A DNA stretch of 64,000 bases. Origin: Magnetococcales bacterium. Lineage in GTDB: Bacteria; Pseudomonadota; Magnetococcia; Magnetococcales; JADFZT01. Each line of letters opens with the position of its first letter. Within the stretch, counting starts at the first letter, position 1. Positions 50,044-60,426 of this stretch are shown here, one piece after another. The translations under genes and the position numbers were made by a program. A model generated the notes under the pieces. The model worked only from the letters and a program-made list of their open reading frames with translations. It searched no databases and was not told the origin of the DNA. The stretch covers positions 1 through 64,000 of the forward strand of contig JADFZT010000012.1 of the NCBI GenBank assembly GCA_015232395.1, written 5' to 3'.

Positions 50044-52455
50044 TCAGGAATCCATCACGGCCACGCGAGTCAGTTCCTGAAAATCAATTTTTCCCTGCAA
50101 CATTTTAATGAGGCCGTCTTGAGGCATCGTACGCTGTCCTTGCTTTGCAACTGCTTGACGTAACAAACCACTGCTCTCCTTGAGACGGATCATTTGACGC
50201 AGGCTGCTGGAGTTGACAAACAGTTCGTATAACGCGGTTCTTTTTTTGTAGCCACTGAAGTTGCATTGGTTGCATCCGGAAGCCTTATAGATCAATGGTG
50301 GCTTGGATTGTGGCAGCCCCATGGAAGTCAAAACCTCCTTCAGGCCGTTTTTGTTCATGAAACGGAATTCCAGAGGTGTTGGTGGGATGGATGTTTTGCA
50401 GTTGCTGCATAACAGGCGTACCAATCTCTGTGAAATAATCCCCAGCAGAGAATCGGCCAAAATATTGGAGTCCAGCCCCATATCCATCAGCCGGGTGATA
50501 CTTTCCACCGCTGAATTGGCGTGCAGAGTGGAGAGTACCAGATGGCCGGTCAGCGAAGCTTTGACCGCCATCTGGGCGGTTTCCAGATCCCGCATTTCAC
50601 CCACCATGACCACATCCGGGTCAGCGCGCAGCAGGGATCTTAATACCTTGGAAAAATCAAGACCCGTAGCTGAATTGGTCTGAACCTGGCGCAGGCCATC
50701 CTGGATGATTTCCACTGGATCTTCGACAGTCCAAATGACCTTGTCAGGTGAATTAAGGCGTTTTAACAGGGCGTGGAGAGTTGTTGTTTTTCCTGACCCC
50801 GTCGGACCTGCGGTAAGGATCAGTCCATGAGGGGTGCGGATGAGTTTTTCAAGGCTAGAAAAATTATCCGGCGTCAGATCCAGCATGTCCATATCGATGT
50901 GGTGAGCCGCTGTTGAAAAACGCAACACTGCTGATTCACCATGAACGGTTGGCAAAATGGCCACGCGCATTTCCACTGTAACTCCATTGATTTTTACAAA
51001 TATTTTTCCATCCTGAGGAGTGCGGCGTTCAGTGATGTCAAGGCTCGCCAATACTTTTATTCGAGAAATGGTCGGTGACAACAAAATGGCTGGCAGTGTG
51101 GTCAAATGCTGGCAGACGCCGTCCACTCTTAATTTGACCGACATGGGTTTGGGAGAGGCCTGAGGTATCAGATGAAGGTCTGAGCCCCGGTTTTTTTTCG
51201 CCAAAATAATCAGTTGGTTGATGATGCGTGATACCAGAGATTCCTGACTGGCCTGATCGAGAGGGGATTCCTTTGGAAATTCCAGCGAAGCCACCTCCTT
51301 GGCAATCGATTTTTCCAGCTCTTGCAACTCATCCAGGAAGGATCTATCCAGCACCTGACCACTGGATAGGTAACGTTCGATATCCTCTTCCAGTCCGACC
51401 CGGAATATGTAGCTGTGTGCCCCAAGATGGCGCTCAATCTCCAAAATTCGTTCGACATCACTGGGGTCGTCAATCAAAATTTCAGCAAGTTTCCGGTTTC
51501 CCCCGATGGGAACAAAGCGATTGTGAGCCATCCATTTTTTATTGAGGCCCTGCACCAGATCCTGGGGAATATCCCGGTCTGGGTCGTAACCTACCCACGT
51601 CGTTTGATAAAACCGCTCCAAGGATCGCCCGACATCCCAGCTGGAGATGTCTTCTTGACCAGTCAAAAGGCGGCTTGGAGCCATTTCTTGCTGTTCCGCT
51701 TGCGTCAATACGGCAGCCAGTCGCTTTTTGTCGATTTTTTTGCTTAGAACGAGTTGTTCAAAGGGAGAGCTGGTCCCGGCCATTTCATATCTGAATTTTT
51801 GTCCTAAAAAATCGGCAATAATTTTGGCTTTCCAGGGGTCTGCATGGACAAAATCCCCGTCGAAGCGGTTGTATATCTGGATGATGCCCACCAGAATGGG
51901 GCCGCTGAGGATCGGAACGCATAAAATGGATTGAATTCTGACGTCCAGAATTTTCTCCAATATACTCTCATTCGGAAGATCCTCTTTGTGTTTACGCTGC
52001 TTTTTGTGGATTGAAAAGTCAGAGATAACAAGACGCTTTTGTGTTAAAGCGACATATCCTTCCAGGGATTTGGGGCCAGGATAGAACGATAGCTCTTTTT
52101 TTGTTTCGAGATCCTGTTTTTTGGCATGAAACTCCCCATTTTGACCACGTTTATAAATAAAACACCCCTCTGCTGGAATGATTTTCAGAATGTCTTCTTC
52201 TATTTTGTTTTGGATTTGGAAAAAACTACGTGCGTAGTGGAGCTTGATGAGGAGTTGGTGCAATAAAAAATGGGTATTGATGTCAACGGGGCCGTGATGC
52301 CCTTGAATCCGATTGTGAAAACCGTCACAAATCGGAGGGTTTCTGGTTTTCCCACAGGTACATAGAAACGATTCGGAGCTGGAAAGTCCATCCAGGTTTC
52401 CACACTCCGAAGTGGGGTGCAGGGTGGGGGGAGTGTCCGACTGTGGTCCAGGCAT
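50044..52455 (-). CDS. CDGSH iron-sulfur - GAF - GspE/PilB-type ATPase fusion
   Basis: The start is ATG 52455 or an in-frame TTG at 52464, both after GAGGA. Numbering from the TTG, residues 32-50 (FLCTCGKTRNPPICDGFH) form a CDGSH motif with C35, C37, C46 and H50, the ligands of a [2Fe-2S] cluster as in mitoNEET. Residues 80-240 look like a GAF domain (AEGCFIYKRG, ILCVPILSGPILVGIIQIYNRF). Residues about 400-790 are a secretion ATPase: LTAGPTGSGKTTTLHALLKR (Walker A), DPDVVMVGEMRD (Walker B), TGHLVLSTLHANSAVES, and the zinc cysteines CSNC/CNQC. No pilin or secretion genes are adjacent. This combination suggests a redox- or ligand-controlled pilus or secretion motor. Confidence 0.9.
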   Translation of the reverse strand: MPGPQSDTPPTLHPTSECGNLDGLSSSESFLCTCGKTRNPPICDGFHNRIQGHHGPVDINTHFLLHQLLIKLHYARSFFQIQNKIEEDILKIIPAEGCFIYKRGQNGEFHAKKQDLETKKELSFYPGPKSLEGYVALTQKRLVISDFSIHKKQRKHKEDLPNESILEKILDVRIQSILCVPILSGPILVGIIQIYNRFDGDFVHADPWKAKIIADFLGQKFRYEMAGTSSPFEQLVLSKKIDKKRLAAVLTQAEQQEMAPSRLLTGQEDISSWDVGRSLERFYQTTWVGYDPDRDIPQDLVQGLNKKWMAHNRFVPIGGNRKLAEILIDDPSDVERILEIERHLGAHSYIFRVGLEEDIERYLSSGQVLDRSFLDELQELEKSIAKEVASLEFPKESPLDQASQESLVSRIINQLIILAKKNRGSDLHLIPQASPKPMSVKLRVDGVCQHLTTLPAILLSPTISRIKVLASLDITERRTPQDGKIFVKINGVTVEMRVAILPTVHGESAVLRFSTAAHHIDMDMLDLTPDNFSSLEKLIRTPHGLILTAGPTGSGKTTTLHALLKRLNSPDKVIWTVEDPVEIIQDGLRQVQTNSATGLDFSKVLRSLLRADPDVVMVGEMRDLETAQMAVKASLTGHLVLSTLHANSAVESITRLMDMGLDSNILADSLLGIISQRLVRLLCSNCKTSIPPTPLEFRFMNKNGLKEVLTSMGLPQSKPPLIYKASGCNQCNFSGYKKRTALYELFVNSSSLRQMIRLKESSGLLRQAVAKQGQRTMPQDGLIKMLQGKIDFQELTRVAVMDS

Positions 52456-52464
52456 GGCCGTCAA

Positions 52465-52766
52465 CTATCCTCGGCTAAAAGGTGTTTCAAGTAGATTTTT
52501 GCTATTATAGAATTAAAAATGAATAGAGAAGTCTGGTTGAAAACAGCATCTGATCGCTTTTAAAGTGGCATCATGACGTTATCATGATTGTTTGTATTGG
52601 GCCTCTTTTTTTTGTTCTCAGTCAATAATGGATTTAATTTTTTCCAGATCCGATTTGTACTTTTCCTGAAGTCTAATCAGTATTCTTTTTTGGTTCCTGT
52701 TTTTTTTCCCCATGTTATTAGCCCGTACCAGTTTAGGTGGTGGAGAGCCTGTTGGGAATGGTTGTT
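52465..52766. other. intergenic region
   Basis: AT-rich gap between the GspE-like gene start and the end of the first GT41 pseudogene. It should contain the promoter of the GspE-like gene. No gene or repeat is recognised. Confidence 0.4.
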
Positions 52767-54817
52767 TCATGATTGATTCTTTTCTTGCCACAGGGTGCGA
52801 TAGGCTTTTTCCATGTGGCGGGTTAGATCTACGGCGTCGTAGAGGGGGGAGGCGGCTACCTGATGGTGGAGTGCCAAACGGTCGGTATCGCTTCGGGGGC
52901 CTTTTTGAGCCAGCTGTTGGGCGATCTCCACATAGCGATCTTCATTTTCAGCAATGAGATCTACCCGACCGATGGCGGTTAGCATGCTGAGGCTCATGCG
53001 TTCGATAAAATGATCCCCGGCCAGGGTGACCACCGGCACCCCCATCCACAAGGTGTCCGTCGAGGTGGTACCACCGGTGCAGGGAAAGGGGGCCAGAGCG
53101 ATATCCATCTCCCCATACAGAGCCATATGCTCGGCGTAGCCTGATACCGGAGAGGTGAGGGTCAGGCGCTCGGGGCCAATGCCGTGCTGGGCAAAGCGGG
53201 CGAGGAGGTTTTGTTGTTGATGGGGATCTTTCAGCTGTCTGGTTTTCAGAAGCAGCGTCGCTTCCGGCACCCCCTTGAGCAATCGACTCCAGAGGGCGAC
53301 CACGGGCGGGGTGATTTTTCTGAGATTATTGAAGGAGCCAAACACCACGCCCCGTGGGTTATCCCTTCTTCGAAGATGCGGCTCGGGGCAATCAGGGTTG
53401 GGTAGATAGCTGATCCAGCAGCGGGGCAGGCGATGGATCTTTTCGGTGGTCTGCTCCGGGGTTGTTTCGGGGTGGAGGGCGTGGTCGGTGAGCCAATAGT
53501 CCATCGCTGAGAGGCCGGTGGTGGTAAAATAACCCAGATAGGTCACCTGTACCGGGGCTGGGCGATAGGTAAAAGTTCCCAGTCGATTGTGGGCGGTGTG
53601 GCCTGCCAGATCCACCAAAATGTCGATGCCATCCTTCCGGATCAATTGGGCCAGCTCCCGGTCACCAAGACCCACGGTAGAGCGCCATTGGTGGGTCAGG
53701 CCCTTGAGCCGTTCGGTAATCTCATCGTGCTTGGCCACTTCGGCATACCCCACCACCTGGAATACCTCCCGGTCGTGGGCTTTGAGAATCGGTTTGATAA
53801 AATGATGAACCGCGTGGTTGCGAAAATCCGGGGAGACATGGCCGATTCACAAGGGTTTTTTGTCTGGACTCCCAGGGGTATGGGGATGCAAAGGGGAGAG
53901 GCGGCCTGCTTCCCCATGGATCCGATCCCACTCCCGGTGGGCTTCGAAAACCTCAAGAGGTGTGCCCTGGCGCAGATAGCTCAACAAAAAAAGCAGATTG
54001 TTGCGGGCCTCCCCATGGTCGGGTTGTTGGGTGAGGGCCTGTTTAACCTAAATCCGGCAGTTGGGCGTGTGTGGCTGGTGCAGAATATTGGTTCGCATAG
54101 TGAATTGGGAGAAATCGCCGTCACCTTATTGGTCACAAGACTTTCTCCCGATTTGCTTGGTGGATCAAGAGGCTGGGGCATGTACGTACGCCCAACTGCC
54201 GGATTTAGGTTTAAAGCTGGCCGTGGCTGCTTGCAGATCTCCTTGATCCAGAAAAGCATTGCCGAGATTGTTCAACGCTTCAGGGTAGTGGGGTTTCAGG
54301 GAGAGGGCGGTCTGTAAGCTGGCCATAGCCTGATCGAGCTTGCCCTGATCCTGGAGGGCGCAGCCCAGGCTATAGTGGATCTCCCCCATGTGGGGGTTGG
54401 TTGGAGCGCCTGTTGGAAGCTCTCCACCGCCTTGGCCGGGCGTTTCAGCTCTCGATAGGCGCTGCCCAGATTGATGTGGGCTTCCAGGTGGTCAGGCTTG
54501 AGGTCGATCACCTTTTGAAAAGCGGTTACGGCCTCTTTGAATCGGCCCAGAGCGGTGAGGGCGTTGCCCAGATTATAGTGGGCATTGGCAAATTGGGGCT
54601 TGGATTGCAGGGTTTTTTGCAGCCATCCAACCGCAGCCGCGTTGTTGCTCATCTGAATGGCGAGGGAACCCATTAAAAAATTGGCGTCGGGATGGTTGGG
54701 CTTCGCCTTTAATATCTGTCGATAGATGCCTTCCGCCTGTTGCAGCCGTCCTGCCCGATGGTGGCTCTGGGCCAGTTTCAGGGCTTCGGGGAGGGTGAGA
54801 GAGCGTTGAGTCGCCAC
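52767..54817 (-). pseudogene. TPR-GT41 glycosyltransferase, broken by frameshift, MITE and stop codon
   Basis: The gene starts at GTG 54817 with AAGGA 6 bases upstream and begins RSLTLPEALKLAQSHHRAGRLQQAEGIYRQIL, close to the intact gene at 48904. Three lesions follow: a one-base frameshift near 54395 (FQQALQ... then MGEIHYSLGCALQDQG in another frame), a 163-bp MITE at 54047-54209, and a TGA where the intact paralogue has arginine in LRIGYVSPDFR (about 53850). The GT41 domain downstream (DILVDLAGHTAHNR, GYFTTTGLSAMDYWLTD, CTGGTTSTDTLWMGVPVVTLAG) is otherwise well kept, so the decay is recent. Confidence 0.88.
54047..54209. mobile_element. 163-bp MITE, copy 2, inside a GT41 pseudogene
   Basis: It has the same ends and length as copy 1 and differs at six positions. 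The target duplication is TTTAA (54042-54046 and 54210-54214). Removing the element and one TTTAA restores the reading ATASFKQAL of the TPR region, which shows that the insertion split a formerly continuous gene. Confidence 0.88.
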
Positions 54818-54901
54818 GGGTATTCCTTGGATGTAAAATTTTGACTGGGCCTTGGGATTCTCATGCTGATCTTTGATGGGTCTTGTATTATCTTGTTCGT
54901 A

Positions 54902-57014
54902 TTATGAAGTTCCTGTTATGTACTGCGTGTTATCTGTTTCTTGGGATTTATTGCACCATTCCTGCCATAGAGAGCGGAACGTCTGTTCCAGATCCCGGGA
55001 AAACCCCTGCCCATCACAGAGGGGGGAGTTCCACATTTTTTCACGTAGTCCGGATCGCATCTCTTCCAGCTGGGTGGGATTGTTGGCAAGTTCTACCGCG
55101 ATGTCGATATTCCCTTCGATGCTTGTCGCCACCAGGGAGGGTAGTCCCACCCGACCGATCAAGCTGCCAGCAACCCGCCCGGCATGGCATTCCCCCAGTA
55201 GAGTCACTACCGGAAGCCCCATCCACATCGCCTCACAGGTGGTAGTGACACCATTATAGGGGAAGGGGGCCAGAGCGATATCCCCTTCACCATATTGGCT
55301 CAGATGGGGAAAGGTGGATTCCGCCCAGGAGATCAACTGAATCCGCTCCCAGGCAACGCCTCCTTCTTCGAAGAGCTTTTGATAACGACTTCGTACCTCA
55401 GGACAAGTCGTCGCGCTGTTTTTTAAGATCAGATCAGCCGGGCAGTGGGAACCCGATTGAGAATGGTGCTCCAGGTTTGGATCACCCGGGGGGTGATTTT
55501 GGCCAGGCTGTTGAAACTGAGAAAGGTGATGCGGCCAACTCCTTTGGAGGGGGGGAGTGATATCCGGGGCTTCCCGGGGGGAGTGATAGCAGTGAAAGCC
55601 GTTGGGGAGGCGGATCAGTTTTTCACTGGCCCATTGATCGGACACCCCGGGAGGGTCGGCAATGGCGTCGGTGAAGCGATAGTCCATGGCATCAAGCCCT
55701 GTGGTATCAGGATAACCGAGCCAGTTTACCTGAACGGGGGCGGGCTTGGCGGCAAAGAGCTTCAGACGGGGGGTGCCGGTATGGCCGGATAGATCCACTA
55801 AAATATCAATACCGTCCCGTTGAATCAGCTCCCGGGCTTGGTGATCTGAAAGAGCAGCGATGTTCTGCCAGCTGGAGGTCATCGATTTAAGGTGTTGGGT
55901 GGTAGCGTCTTCCCCGGGGGCGGTGGCATAGGCGTGGATTTGAACTTGCTCCCCATCGAGAGCGGCCAGGGGGGCTGCCAAAAAATAGCTCACTGAATGG
56001 CCGCGCAAATCTCCGGAGACCAGCCCCACCCTGAGAAGTTTATCGGGGTGGGGATCATTGGGGTGGTGGCTCATGGGGAGGATATCAGGGCCGATCTGCT
56101 GTCGCTGCCACTGCCGATGTTCCTGAAAAAGTGGCTCGGGATCCGTGGTGTCGTAGTGAAGCACGTGGAGGAGATTGGAGTGGGCATCGGTAAAATCAGG
56201 CTGGAGCGCCAAGGCCTGGCGGTAGCTGGCCACCGCTTCTCCCGCCAGCCCCTGATCCTGGAGGGCGTTGCCCAGGTTATAGTGGGCTTTGGTATAGTCC
56301 GGCTTCAGCTTGATCGCCTGACGATAGCTGGTGGCCGCCTGGGCCAGCTCCCCTTTTTTCAGCAGGGCGTTGCCGAGATTGTTGTGGCTCTGGGCATGGT
56401 CGGGTTTCAGCATCAGGGCGTGGCGAATGCTGGCGATGGCGGCATCCACCATTCCTTGGGCCAAAAGGGTGTTGCCGAGATTGTTGTGAATTTCGGCAAA
56501 GCCCGGCTGCTACTGTAATATGCGCCGAAAGCAGCTGATCGCTTGATCAAATCGTAGCTGGTTTTTGCAGGTATTGCCCAGCTGCAAAAGGGCGTTGAGA
56601 TGATTCGGCTGTTTGGTGAGAATGCGTTCATAGCATGCGGCCCCTTGATCCAACCGACCTTGGCTTTGATGGAAGGTTACCCAGTTTCATGAGGGTCTGG
56701 GGATGATCCGGGTCGAGGGCAAGCTCCTTTTGAAAACAGTCCGCTGCTTCGGTCATCTTTCCCTGGGCCAGCAACACTTCCCCCAGATGGCCGTTGGCTC
56801 CGGGGCGGTTCGGTTGTTGAGCCAGGGTTTTTTGAAGGCGCTCAGCTGCCAGGGTGTGGTGGCCCGACAGCAAGGCAGCTACCCCGGAGAGATGGTTGGC
56901 AGCGGGATGGTTGGGTTGGGCTGCCAACACTTGTGCATAGATGTTTTGGGCCTCTCCCAGACGACCGGCCCGCTGGTGTTCCAAGCCCTTTTTTAGAGCT
57001 TGGGGGATGGTCAT
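54902..57014 (-). pseudogene. second TPR-GT41 glycosyltransferase, decayed
   Basis: The N-terminus is at ATG 57014 (MTIPQALKKGLEHQRAGRLGEAQNIYAQVL); the frame also extends to 57074. Near 56680 the frame shifts (LMKLGNL, then FHQSQGRLDQGAACYERILTKQPN in another frame), and a TAG interrupts RRILQ-x-QPGFAEIHNNLGNTLL near 56515. From 56464 the frame is open to 54902 but carries two compensating errors: an extra base in a 7-base C run (55549-55555) and a 5-base tandem duplication (GATCA twice, 55427-55436). Between them about 40 residues are read out of frame, in place of a stretch that should read GRITFLSFNSLAKITPRVIQ. The gene is probably dead. Confidence 0.85.
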
Positions 57015-57074
57015 GGTGGCGGGTTTGTTCAAAAAGTTTTTCCTTGTGCGCCGGTTGAAGGGCGGTTCGTTCAA

Positions 57075-57407
57075 ATCGGTTTAAGAAGGGGGAGAAGCCC
57101 GGATCAAAAGAGAACGGTTTGGTGATGGATTCAAAAGAAACCGGGTGAGTGATCGGTGCGTTCGATTTTTTTTCCCAAATCCCCCCGGAAACTTTTTTGT
57201 TTTCCTTATTTTAGGGTTCAAGTAAACTTGATGAAACCTTTGATTCACTTGTTGATCAGCAAATGGCACGGGTGAAGAAGGGGTGGCTTGTGGGAACCAC
57301 TGCCGGGGGGGCAGCCAGGGGATCGGCCATTCTCGGACAGATGGATAGATGACGGGCCATTCGTTATACCAATCAGGCCTATCAACCGTCGAAAGGGTCA
57401 GCCCCAG
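57075..57407. other. divergent intergenic region
   Basis: The gap separates the decayed GT41 gene from lemA. It is AT-rich around 57160-57245, where promoters would fit, but no specific box stands out. No gene or repeat is recognised. Confidence 0.4.
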
Positions 57408-58013
57408 ATGGAATTTATCTCGTTATTGAGCGATCACCTCAATCTGATCATTCTTCTCTTGGCCGGTTTTTTCGGCGTTCGTCTTTTTAATCGGCTGGTG
57501 CGACTCAACAACTATTGCAAGAATGCCTTTTCCCAAATCGATGTCCAGCTCAAAAGACGCCACGACCTGATTCCGAATTTGGTGGAGAGCGCCAAGGCCT
57601 ATCTGAAACACGAGCAGAAGACTCTGGAAGCGGTGATTTCAGCCCGCAACAGGGCCAGCTCCGCCCTGAAAAAATCGGGCTCTTCCCCCACCAGCGAATC
57701 CATGAAAGGGGTGATGGGGGCGGAAGCGATGCTGGGGCAGGCTTTGGGGGGGCTCTTTGCGGTGATGGAAAACTATCCCGACCTCAAGGCTGATCAGACC
57801 ATGGACCGCCTGATGGAGGAGTTGACCGCCACTGAAAATCGTATCGCCTTTGCCCGTCAGGCCTTCAACGATGCCGCGACCGATTTTAACACCCAGCGGG
57901 AAACCTTTCCGGATCTGATCCTGGTGCGCCTGTTCAACTTTAAGGAATCCCCCTTGTGGGAGATCTCCGACGATAATGAACGCCGGTCAGCATCCGTCTC
58001 TTTTGATCGCTGA
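57408..58013 (+). CDS. lemA: LemA family protein
   Basis: The ATG at 57408, with AAGGG about 11 bases upstream, gives 201 aa. The N-terminal helix (about residues 10-25) is followed by the LemA signature: RLVRLNNYCKNAFSQIDVQLKRRHDLIPNLVESAKAYLKHEQKTLEAVISARNRA, here in pieces, then LGGLFAVMENYPDLKADQTMDRLMEELTATENRIAFARQAFNDA. LemA proteins are helical bundles anchored in the inner membrane; their job is unclear but they often stand next to M48-type membrane peptidases, as here. Confidence 0.93.
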   Translation: MEFISLLSDHLNLIILLLAGFFGVRLFNRLVRLNNYCKNAFSQIDVQLKRRHDLIPNLVESAKAYLKHEQKTLEAVISARNRASSALKKSGSSPTSESMKGVMGAEAMLGQALGGLFAVMENYPDLKADQTMDRLMEELTATENRIAFARQAFNDAATDFNTQRETFPDLILVRLFNFKESPLWEISDDNERRSASVSFDR

Positions 58014-58111
58014 ACAGCTTCAGGAGGTTATCTCCAAGTCGGCTAAGCCCAGTTAAGTCCCATGACCACTGCTCCGGCTGGAAGCTCTCAGCGGTTTGAT
58101 TGACTCTCCTC

Positions 58112-58255
58112 GGAGCCTGTGGCAATAGGTCGATTTTGGTCGTAAGGCTTGGCTTACAGTTTTTGAGAATCGTAGCATATTCAGGCTATGTGAGACTCGC
58201 AGAAAGCTGTATAACGCTGCATCAAGGCCAAAAGCGGCCTATTGCAACAGGCTCC
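58112..58255. mobile_element. 144-bp element with 30-bp terminal inverted repeats
   Basis: GGAGCCTGTGGCAATAGG (58112 on) faces its inverted complement ending at 58255; 26 of 30 positions match. The inside has no gene. I see no target duplication, so the type is unsure: a MITE or a large palindromic repeat. It lies in the gap between lemA and the M48 gene and reaches to within 14 bases of the latter's start. Confidence 0.6.
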
Positions 58256-58268
58256 CAGGTTCCAGGCC

Positions 58269-60326
58269 ATGGCCCCACCGACTCCCACCCGTTTTTTTAA
58301 TCGTCAGGCCAACGCCCGCCGCCGGACCCTGCTGCTATTGGTCTATTTTCCCCTGGCCATCCTCTTTGTCATCGCCGCCATCAACGGGATCTATATTCTC
58401 TCCACCATCTTTACCATGGAGTGGATCTATGCCGATCAACCGGCGCTGAGCCCCTATCGGGACTCCCGCATGCAGCTGGTCAACTTTGCGGCGATTGCCC
58501 TCATCCTGGGTGGCAGCCTCTACAAGCTACGGCAGCTCTCCAAGGGGGGGCGGGTGGTGGCGGAAGCGATGGGGGCGGTTCGGGTGGAGCCCGGCAGCGC
58601 CAACGTGGATCAACGCCGCCTGATCAACGTGGTGGAGGAGATGGCCATCGCCTCCCGCTTGCCGGTACCGGGGATCTATATCCTGGAGGGGCACCAGGGG
58701 ATCAACGCCTTTGCCGCCGGTTTTACCCCCAGAGATGCCGTGGTGGTGGTGACCGATGGCGCTCTGGAGCTGCTCACCCGGGATGAACTGCAAGGGGTGA
58801 TGGCCCACGAAATCGCCCATATCGTCAATGGCGACATGCGCCTGAATACCCGCATGATCGGACTTCTCCACGGCATCCAGCTGGTGTCGATTCTGGGAAG
58901 TCGTATGGTGGAGTCTGCTGCCAAAGGGGTCATGGGTGAGCCCCTAGGCGTGAGGGATTTGCCCGCCAAGTCCCCACAGGTGATGATCGGTTTGATCATA
59001 TTTGGCTATTTGATCTGGTTTTTTGGCTATATCGGGCTGTTTTTCAGTCAATTGGTGCAGAGTGCGGTCTCTCGCCAGCGGGAGCATCTGGCGGACGCTT
59101 CAGCAGTACAGTTTACCCGCAATCCGGAAGGGCTCGCCCGGGCTCTGATGAAAATCGGTGGCCTTTCCGCAGGCTCCCGGGTTCATGCCGCCCGGGCCCG
59201 GGAGGCCAGCCACCTTTTTTTTGGCGATATTCGTCCCCGCTCCTTTGTCAGCTGGACCGCGACCCACCCCCCTCTGGAGCAGCGGGTTCGCTTGCTCGAT
59301 CCCTCTTTCGATGGTCAGTTTCCGAAGCTTTTGTCGGGAGAGTGGTATGGCCCCCAGAGTCGCCCGGGTGTTTGGCCCGGGAAAGATCAGAAAAACAAAG
59401 CCAAGGCCGGTCCGGACACCTTGGAGATGGCGGCCATGGTTGGCGGGTTGGCGGTGGCCCGGCAGCTGCTTTTGTCTTTACCCAGACCCCTGTTGCGCCG
59501 GGTTCACAATCCTCCTGCCGCCCGAGGTATGATCTATGCCCTGCTGATGGATCACACCCCCAAGGTGCGTCGGGAGCAGCTGGCCTTGATTGCGGGGGCT
59601 GAAGGGGATCAACGTTCGGCGGAAGTGGATCAGCTGGCACAAAAATTGGTGGGAATCAGCCAGGAGGGACGGATGGTGATGGCGGATTTGGCACCGACCG
59701 CTCTGGCCAACCTACCCCAGGCGGAGCGGGATCGGGTGCGGGGAGTGGTAAAAAAATTGATCCATGCCGATCAAAAGGTGACCCTGTTCGAATATACCCT
59801 GGAAAAAATTCTCGACCGCACCCTGGCTCCATCGATTTTTCAGGATCCACTCCCCAGTCGCCGACTTTATTCTTTTCGCAGGGTGGGGGAGCAGGTGGCT
59901 GTTCTGCTGTCGGTGATGGCTCGCCTCAAGGGTCGAAAAGGGGAGGCGCCCGAACAGGGCTTTGCCACCGGACTTGAGCGTCTGGGGGGCTATTTGCCAT
60001 TGACGCTTCTCCCCAGGGAGCGCTGTACCCTGGCGGAAGTGGATCAGGCGTTGGAGCAGCTCCTGGCTCTGGGTAACGAATTCCGGGTGACATTGGTGGA
60101 AGCTTTGGCCAGCACCGCTCTGGAGGGTGAAGCCCCTCCCAACATTCGGCAAATTTACCTCATGCGGGCCATCTGCGCCTATCTGGATTGCCCCTTTCCC
60201 CATCGCCTGGTGGAGGGGGCTCCTCCCACTCCCGTGGTTGAAAACACGCCTCCTCCTGCCAGCTCGGCTGAGAAGAGTTCCTCCCCTGCCAGTACGGCTG
60301 AGAAGGTTTCCCCATCAGCCACTTAG
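58269..60326 (+). CDS. M48 family membrane metallopeptidase with extended C-terminus
   Basis: ATG 58269 is preferred to an upstream TTG that lies inside a repeat; this gives 685 aa. Two N-terminal helices (about 20-45 and 65-80) are followed by a peptidase domain with VMAHEIAHIVNGDMRLN (HExxH zinc site) and a downstream EHLADASAVQFTRNPEGLA (third ligand Glu region), plus further helices between them. The roughly 300-residue C-terminal extension is soluble and helical with no known domain and ends in a Ser/Pro/Ala-rich tail. HtpX-like M48 enzymes degrade damaged membrane proteins. LemA and AIM24-like neighbours suggest a membrane stress group. Confidence 0.9.
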   Translation: MAPPTPTRFFNRQANARRRTLLLLVYFPLAILFVIAAINGIYILSTIFTMEWIYADQPALSPYRDSRMQLVNFAAIALILGGSLYKLRQLSKGGRVVAEAMGAVRVEPGSANVDQRRLINVVEEMAIASRLPVPGIYILEGHQGINAFAAGFTPRDAVVVVTDGALELLTRDELQGVMAHEIAHIVNGDMRLNTRMIGLLHGIQLVSILGSRMVESAAKGVMGEPLGVRDLPAKSPQVMIGLIIFGYLIWFFGYIGLFFSQLVQSAVSRQREHLADASAVQFTRNPEGLARALMKIGGLSAGSRVHAARAREASHLFFGDIRPRSFVSWTATHPPLEQRVRLLDPSFDGQFPKLLSGEWYGPQSRPGVWPGKDQKNKAKAGPDTLEMAAMVGGLAVARQLLLSLPRPLLRRVHNPPAARGMIYALLMDHTPKVRREQLALIAGAEGDQRSAEVDQLAQKLVGISQEGRMVMADLAPTALANLPQAERDRVRGVVKKLIHADQKVTLFEYTLEKILDRTLAPSIFQDPLPSRRLYSFRRVGEQVAVLLSVMARLKGRKGEAPEQGFATGLERLGGYLPLTLLPRERCTLAEVDQALEQLLALGNEFRVTLVEALASTALEGEAPPNIRQIYLMRAICAYLDCPFPHRLVEGAPPTPVVENTPPPASSAEKSSSPASTAEKVSPSAT

Positions 60327-60426
60327 AATCCCCTCGGAATAATCCCTCGGGGCTCCCAAGGATCATTGAACCATCCATCCAAGTGCTGTAGCGACCCGGC
60401 TGTCACAAACAAAAAAGGAGAAGGGT

